Of a stretch of 64,000 nt of DNA, positions 57,547 through 64,000 are shown in pieces. Position 1 is the stretch's first letter. Each line of letters opens with the position of its first letter. Position numbers and translations under genes: made by a program. The notes under the pieces are model-generated. The model made no database searches. It was given only the letters and a program-made list of their open reading frames with translations, and was not told the origin of the DNA. Source of the stretch: Takakia lepidozioides (taxonomy: Eukaryota > Streptophyta > Takakiopsida > Takakiales > Takakiaceae); contig CM060732.1 in assembly GCA_030704615.1 (NCBI GenBank), forward strand, positions 47,719,053-47,783,052, given 5' to 3'.

Positions 57547-57898
57547 GGGCCGCTTTACACTAGGGCCCAAGCCCAAGACCAAGTGAGAATGGAGCATTCC
57601 CATTGGCGGAGGCTTGAAAATTGGGCCCAACGGCTTTACATTACGGCCCCAGCCCAAGAAAATGGAAGGGGGTCATTTGCCTACATGGCACCTACATGGC
57701 ACAAGTTTTGGCGCCAACTTCTTGGGCTGGACCAAGAGAAAGGAACCCTCCTAGAAATTCTTGGGCCCAAGAAGTTTGGTATTAAAATAGACTATTTTTG
57801 TGTGATCATGACCGTTGAAGTTGGCCCAAGACCAGCCCAAGAGTGGTAGAAATTGGGCCCGGAATTTCTTCGGCTTGGGCCCTAGTGTAAAGTGGTTC
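57547..57898. mobile_element. PIF/Harbinger-like MITE, 352 bp
   Basis: 27-bp terminal inverted repeats: left GGGCCGCTTTACACTAGGGC-CCAAGCC, right end reading GAACCACTTTACACTAGGGC-CCAAGCC on the other strand (three mismatches). TTA duplications flank it at 57544-57546 and 57899-57901. No coding capacity. TTA target sites and G/C-rich TIR starts suit Tourist-type MITEs. The interior is packed with TGGGC/GCCCA motifs. Confidence 0.85.
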
Positions 57899-57901
57899 TT
57901 A

Positions 57902-59150
57902 GTCTATGCTTTGAAACGGAAACATGATGATATTTCTGTAACTATCTATTCAAAAAATCAGATTATCTCTTAATGAAAAATATAATAGGTATGAAATACA
58001 ATAAAAATGACACTTTGCAATGTGACATTCTCTTGAATATAATGTTATTTATCCCTTCAGATATTGTAGGTATAGATGTATAGATATACATCTAAAATCC
58101 AAATCTCTCTAGGGCCTCATCCCTTTTACTTTTAAAAAAACCAAAATACGATGTGCTATATGCCTAATTATTCTGTACACATTAGGCTAAGAAGTTTGTA
58201 GCAAAATGATGCCATTGGGTGTCACCACTAGAGATGGTATAGTAACAACCAAAAGATTAAAATGTCAAAAGAATATTATTAGAAGAAAAACGAGGAGCAT
58301 TGTAACATACACAATATGAAATTTTCAAATGACAAAGAGACAAGGCTTTTGAACATCTAGTCTATGAATCTAGTCTTAGTTGTTGACTTTTGTTCAAAAA
58401 TTTCCAAACCCCAACAAGTACAGCCATGCATTTGGTATTAACTGAAATGCGAAGGAGGTGTTCTCTATCTCTCTGCAGGTCTTGGAGGTAACCCACATGC
58501 AACTGTGATCCTGTCAAACCTCCCAGAAAGAGGTGAAAGAAGATAGAGGGTTGGGGGTGTCTTCTGCTGGTTGGAGGTGATATCCCACATATCCTTCATC
58601 TGTGGGAGTTCAATCCTGTAAAGAGAGAAGAAAAACCAACATGCTTGAAAATTTGTTTCAAAATGGATTTCTGTATGAATTCTGATCTTGGGTTAGAGGG
58701 GTGACCCTACATTTCTATTTCTTTCTTTGTTCATTCTTAGAGGTGAGCAGTAGAGGATGCACCTGCTAGATGGGCTGGACAGAGGGCCTGCAAATGTGTA
58801 AAGATGGTTGAGGCATTGCTAGAGAAGATTGGGGGAAAACACATGTCCTTCTCTTTTGCAGCCCTCACCCCGGCCTCTTTGCAATCAGGAGCACGCCTAC
58901 TTACAGCCTTGATCTTCAAACCCTCGACTTGTCTAGTTCCAGCCTTCACATGAGCCTGTGCATGTGTATTATATACCACAACCTAGCTGGGTTGGAAACC
59001 TTCGATGCTGTGAGGCTAACAACATGGGTGCCAGGACTGTCGGATGGCATGGATAATTGAACTGTCATTATAGATGTATGGGTGTTCATGATACAGATGC
59101 AGGCGTTTACATCAGAGCAACTGCTGGGAGAATATGATCATTGGGAGAAG
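57902..59150. other. AT-rich spacer and 3' flank of the CCDC40-like gene
   Basis: No gene is supported. The part adjoining 59150 should contain the 3' UTR and poly(A) site of the minus-strand CCDC40-like gene; no single convincing polyadenylation signal was chosen. Confidence 0.45.
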
Positions 59151-62100
59151 TTAATGAGGAATCTTAAGAGCCAGCTCCAACTGCACCGTCATGACATCCA
59201 GCTTCTGCTGCAATGCAGGCAAGTCCCGAAGGAAGCTGTTGATAAGGGCAGCAAGAGTACTACACTTGCGCTGTGCCTCTTGGACCTCAGCTTCCAGGCT
59301 TTGCTTAAGGGTCACACCTTTCCATTTATTGCTGCGCACATCTTCATGCCGTCTCACCATCCGCTGCTTCATTGCAGTAGCCAACAGCTCTCTAGATTTT
59401 GCATTGACTACCTCTCTCAATCTTGACCTACACCAATGCAAACCAAACTTCACTTACTGCAGACAGGGGCCTCGTGGTACCATGTTACACCTGACAATTG
59501 CCTAGCCGGTTGAAATGTGACCTGCATCTAGCAATTCTTTTACCGACACAAATCGCTGCTGCAGGAAAGAGTTGGATGCCCACCCACCTGAGCATCTCTT
59601 GCTGTTCAAGAATGGCGGTGATGGATTTGTCTGTGTCAGTGACTCTAGCTGCCAGGGTTCCCCTTGATTCCTCCAACTCTTTCAAGTGCTGATCAATTGC
59701 AACAGAGTTATTATCTGTGTCACGAATGGCCTTTTTCAGATTGGCGCATGCCTTCACTAGACCAGCTTCTGCACCAGCGGGTCCATCCACTCCCTTGCGA
59801 TGGCTCATGGCCTGCACCCCACTAGTACAATTTTCAAGTAACCCCCACTGTTTAATCCTTGTCAAGATTTCAATATTCAACAGGAGACTATTATTTTCAT
59901 TCTGTACAATGGCTGGTGATGCCCTAGATGTACCCCACTTAAATAACAATACATACCTGCACCTTGACAGAAATAGCCTTTCGATTGTCCACACGTGATT
60001 CCAAACCTGCAATGAGCTTCTTGCGCTGAAGGATCAGTCCATCATGCCTCAACTGCAAGCGGTCTAACTCTTTCTTCATAGCTGTAATCACAGCCTGACC
60101 TACGTTGGGATCTATAGCTGCCTGCATTCCACCAGAACATGAGGAATTCAACCACAACCCTGCATCCAGCTTCAAATTTTATTCTTAGTTGCAATTAGAG
60201 CAACCCTGACAAGGATGAACTGGACCGAAGTCATTCAAAAGTCACGAGTGGAGACTTCAATGGGGACCACAGAGATAACTGAAATGGCAGGCAACGCACC
60301 TGGGTTTGAATTTCAAAAGTAATTTTGTACTTCCAGAGCATGACATGATGCTCCAGTTCAGAGACATGGCGCAGTGCATAGTCCCTTTCTTGATGGCGTT
60401 CTTCCAATTCCACCTGCATCTGCATAGTGTCCCTTGCCAAGTCCTTGAGAGCCAAGTAATGGTCAATCTGCAAGTTAGCATTCTCTTTGCTCAGTGCTTC
60501 TTCCAGGCTTGCATTCTTGCCTATCAGATCGTTCAACCTGCACCTCCCATATATCCTCATTGTTACTGTGTTGCAGGCCAACCGCCTCCCCCAGCTGTCT
60601 CAAACCTTCCGAGGCTGTTTATAACAAGATGACAGGAAAGGAGGAGAGATATGCCTGCAAACAGTCTTAGCGTAAACTGGCACCTACATATTTGGGGAGT
60701 ATAGGGGAATAATGATTGGAGAGACAGATTCACCTCTTCTAGAGTTTGTGTGACAAGGAAGCAGAGCCCAGCAGAGAACAGCTCTGTGCCAGCAAGAAAA
60801 GGTCCAAGTAGCCATATCCACCCAAAAGCCCATACAAGCCTTTTTCTCTACAACAAAGTGCTTGGTTTGACATGCGATCACCTCCAGCCTTTACAGGGTA
60901 GGCTGCTGCTTGGATACTATTCTAGGCCACCCCCACCTGGGTGAGGGAAATGGGTTGCATATAAAAGCCTTACAAATTGTGCACACGTGATTCCAAACCT
61001 GTAGTAAGTTGAGAGAAGGGGCAGGGTGGGGGAAGGACAGGAGAAAGAAAGTTTCATTTGTCCACATACAAGGGATGACAGGCTGCATAATCAGTTGCAA
61101 CATGCACCTGATGATTAGGCCTTGTTTGACACGTATTCCCATGTTGAATTCCTTGATACATCTTGTCAGCATGTTAAACTGCGAATCAACCCGTTGCTTC
61201 CGCTGCACTAGCACAACCCTTTCTGCACTCATTCGTTGTGACTTTTCAGTCAAATTATTATTTTCAGTCATAAGCCCAACAAGGGCAGTTTGCAGCTGCA
61301 ACCACTGCTTCTGCAGTTCACTAGATGCCTTTAGTTTGAGGTCAATCTCAGTTTTCAAGCTGTTGATCATGGCTTCCCATGGGGTGGTAGCTTTGTCAGC
61401 CAGCCCACTGGTCAGCTTGTCATACTGCTTGTTAAGTCTGTCAATCTCCTTGGTCTTCATTTCTACCTCCTGATGTCTGCGCTTGATTTCTGTTTGCAGC
61501 TTAGAAATGTGCAAAAACTTCTCCTTTACATCATCATCCACTGCCTTCAATGCGGCAGTTACACTTTGGTTGTAGCTCTTCACTGCCAGCAAGTCGACAC
61601 GAATGCGTGCAAGGTTGAAGTTAATTTCAGTGGCCATGGTGTCCTCCTTCTTCACCAGCTGTCGCAGCTCCATGGTGCTCGCCACTGTGGCTTGGGCTGA
61701 TTTCTTCTCCAATGTTATCTGCTCCAGCAAGCCTTGCAGAATTTTGTTTTCTAACTCTTGGATCTTTCGAGTCTCCTTCAAAAACGCTTGGTTGATGATC
61801 TGCACATAAATCACCATCTTTCTGTGTTCAGTTTGTTTGAGGCACAACTTTGGATTTAACTTATAGCCAACATTAACGACTGTTAAGATCCCTTGATACA
61901 ACGGAAGGTTTCCTATCCTTAGGTCTTCAAATCACCAGAGAACCTGGCATCACTGATAGCCTTCCGATCAAGTTATTGTATTCTTGGAAGAGGACAGTGA
62001 AAGAAGAAATGCTCTAGTTCACTTTTGATTTCCCTGTTGTTTCGGCACAGGCAGTCCACATGTTGCAGGTTGTCCTACTAGTCGTGGGAACCCATTCTCA

Positions 62101-64000
62101 ACCTCCTCAATGCCCTTAGAAGAAATGAAAAATGAATGAAATGGTGCTTTATAGCGTCCCCGGAAAGCTAATAGAGCCTATGGGACAAAATGGAAGAAAA
62201 CATGAGAGAGGAAGATTCTATCGTCATGGAGAACCAAGAAATGTCTCCCAATAGAACTGCAGTTTTGTTGTAAGAATGGCTGGTTTCCATGTTCGCTTTA
62301 TGTGTTCCATAAGTTCTTGTCTGATGCATCTGTTGCGGCCCTGCTTGAACAAAATTTCCACTCTCTCTGTATTTTGTGGCTGTAGGGAAGCAACGCAAAG
62401 TCTGTGGCACTCAAAAAAGCTGAAGACCTGAGCATACCAGGAGGTCTTGAAACCATTGTCCTTGAGTCTGATAGAGGTTGTAAGGGCTTATGTGAGGGTT
62501 TATGTGCGGAATGTGCTGATGGCTGTTGTACCTCATAGCCCCAAGCAAGAAGAAAGTAACTTTACAATGCCCACAGGAGGGCCCATGGGACAGGGTGGAT
62601 AAAAAAATGACCATTTCAGGATACATCAAATGACCCTAAGACAAAGGGCCTCCAGTAGGTAGGTTCCAAGGTCCAAAATAGGAGAGAGAGAGCCAGTGTG
62701 GCAACTCTTGTAGCACCATGCACATCCTTACGGATTAGAAATGAAATGAAATGAAATGGAATGGTACTTTAGATCGACTGCAGAAAGCTCAAAGAGGTTA
62801 TGGGACAAGAAACAAGAAAGAGAGGCCCTCCACAAGCAGGAATGTGCTGATGGCTGTTGTACCTCATAGCCCCAAGCAAGAAGAAAGTAACTTTACAATG
62901 CCCACAGGAGGGCCCATGGGACAGGGTGGATAAAAAAATGACCATTTCAGGATACATCAAATGACCCTAAGACAAAGGGCCTCCAGTAGGTAGGTTCCAA
63001 GGTCCAAAATAGGAGAGAGAGAGCCAGTGTGGCAACTCTTGTAGCACCATGCACATCCTTACGGATTAGAAATGAAATGAAATGAAATGGAATGGTACTT
63101 TAGATCGACTGCAGAAAGCTCAAAGAGGTTATGGGACAAGAAACAAGAAAGAGAGGCCCTCCACAAGCAGCCCAAAAGCAACAACTGCTCAAGGGACTGT
63201 CTAAGAGTCCATGCCTCATGCAGGTAAGGTGCCAACATTTCTGATCCTTGTAGTGAAAAGACCTCGTGAGAGATTGGGTATCACGGAATGATAATTGAAT
63301 CTCCCACAGATCTCATAGTAGAAAGGTCAGTGAAAGAAGAAATGTTCATCACTTTTGATTTCCCTGTTGTTCCCAGCGCAAGCAGGGCATATGGCAGGTT
63401 GAGAGAAAGGTTGGTGGAGAATAAGTACCTTGGTTTGAAATTCCAGAGCTACAAGTTCAGCCTTCACTTTCTCTGTGTTGGATTCAACCTCTTCAACCTG
63501 CACCAAAATTTTAGCAAATTGCTCAAGCATCTTCATGCGTGTTTTGATGGTGCGCTGAATACGTTTCTGGACTTCCTTCATTGCTGAATCAATCTTCATC
63601 AGAGTGATTCCCTGCCGCTCAGCTTTCTCTTGCTCCACGGCAATGACCTTCCTGTATGAATCCTTCTCTCCTTCTACTGCTATTTTTTGCTCTTTTTGGC
63701 TTGCAATTGCATCAATTAGAGCCTGTCCCACACAAATATGATGGGAATATTCAGTAAGCACATACATGTGGGGAACTCCACATTACCTTCAGCAATGCTC
63801 GTCAACTTCACCGACAACAAATTCTTGTCCTCTCCACACAGTTGCCAGGTTAAGCAATGAAAGCACGCGCAGGCTCAAAGAGACATCAAAGAGATTTGTA
63901 CTGATTTTTCAGCAAAAAGGAGAGACCAACCAAAGGTTGATAGAGGGGACATGAAGAAGTGTGTGACGACTGACCAACCTGGAGAGCTTCATCACAGCGG
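59151..64000 (-). CDS. CCDC40: CCDC40-like axonemal ruler protein, C-terminal seven exons
   Basis: Runs off the right edge. Exons in phase, 5' to 3': 63979-64000 (partial), 63429-63722, 61108-61799, 60300-60537, 59957-60121, 59588-59811, 59151-59427 (TAA). This gives about 636 residues, nearly all coiled coil. Marker stretches in family order are AIASQKEQKIAVEGEKDSYR, KKEDTMATEINFNLARIRVD, TTPWEAMINSLKTEI with LQKQWLQLQTALVGL, ELEHHVMLWKYKITFEIQTQ, DPNVGQAVITAMKKELDRLQ, and SFLRDLPALQQKLDVMTVQL near the end. Human CCDC40 has the same C-terminal order (EHQIMLWEKKIQLAKEM, then GQTEIRAMKGEIHRM). With CCDC39 it forms the 96-nm axonemal ruler that positions inner dynein arms and radial spokes (FAP172 in Chlamydomonas). 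No stop or frame break was seen. The intron 61800-63428 holds LINE-derived sequence. Confidence 0.85.
61950..63410 (-). mobile_element. Rearranged LINE 3' fragment in a CCDC40-like intron
   Basis: Same family as the LINE at 43.6-48 kb. CPACAGNNREIKSDEHFFF appears near 63390, and GAAATGGTGCTTTATA-CGTCC with GGGACAAAATGG near 62140 matches 43710-43790. The fragment near 62180-62410 matches the region around 44190-44280. Order is disrupted and part is duplicated. It lies wholly inside the intron between exons at 63429 and 61799 and does not touch splice sites. Confidence 0.75.
62509..63170 (+). repeat. Perfect 331-bp tandem duplication
   Basis: 62509-62839 and 62840-63170 appear identical. Both run from GAATGTGCTGATGGCTGTTG to GGCCCTCCACAAGCAG, including the ATGAAATGAAATGAAATGGA run and the GATAAAAAAATGACC block. 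I compared the copies by eye and saw no difference. The duplication lies within the LINE-derived part of the intron. Confidence 0.92.

Noticed and set aside
61009-61473. 154-codon plus-strand frame
   Set aside because: Antisense shadow of the large CCDC40-like exon 61108-61799.
1-64000. CRISPR arrays, bacterial operons, rRNA genes, phage or viral genes
   Set aside because: None seen; gene structure, introns and repeats are those of a plant nuclear genome.

Overview
This is nuclear DNA from a land plant that makes flagellate sperm. The land-plant signs are EPF-like secreted peptides with six cysteines, a PLS-type pentatricopeptide (PPR) array joined to plant PDF-motif exons, an A20/AN1 stress-associated protein, a plant-type acyl-CoA synthetase fragment and plant-type spliceosomal introns. 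The flagellar signs are two multi-exon genes for axonemal coiled-coil proteins, CFAP157-like and CCDC40-like, of kinds that flowering plants lack. A fern, lycophyte or bryophyte fits; the species cannot be fixed from the sequence. Gene density is low, and the recognisable transposons are LINEs, tRNA-derived SINEs and small TTA-flanked MITEs. I saw no LTR-retrotransposon gag-pol.

Layout. 0-14 kb: two same-strand EPFL exons (3.8-4.1 and 11.16-11.45 kb) in repeat-bearing intergenic DNA. 14.2-20.6 kb (+): CFAP157-like gene, rebuilt here as nine exons with consistent phases (429 aa), carrying a sense LINE fragment in intron 6. 21.5-25.1 kb: exon-like segments of unknown identity. 25.8-40.7 kb: a mosaic of broken gene copies, namely three PDF-motif units, PPR repeats, a long-chain acyl-CoA synthetase fragment fused to the PPR end, an mRNA cap guanine-N7 methyltransferase pseudogene (-) and a degenerate UMP1 proteasome-maturation copy (+), with a LINE, two SINEs and MITEs between them. 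41.9-42.4 kb (-): apparently intact A20/AN1 gene whose leader holds a roughly 79-bp tandem repeat. 43.6-48.0 kb (-): nearly full-length two-ORF LINE. 51-57 kb: pieces of several more LINEs in both orientations, then SINEs and a MITE. 59.15-64 kb (-): the 3' seven exons of a CCDC40-like gene running off the right edge, with a LINE fragment and a 331-bp tandem duplication in one intron.

The genes likely to work are CFAP157-like and CCDC40-like (both sperm axoneme), the EPFL peptides (cell-cell signalling) and the A20/AN1 protein. They do not form an operon-like unit. Most other coding-like sequence is decayed or transposon-derived. Exon borders were deduced by eye from splice signals, reading phase and remembered family sequences; no alignment or transcript data were available.
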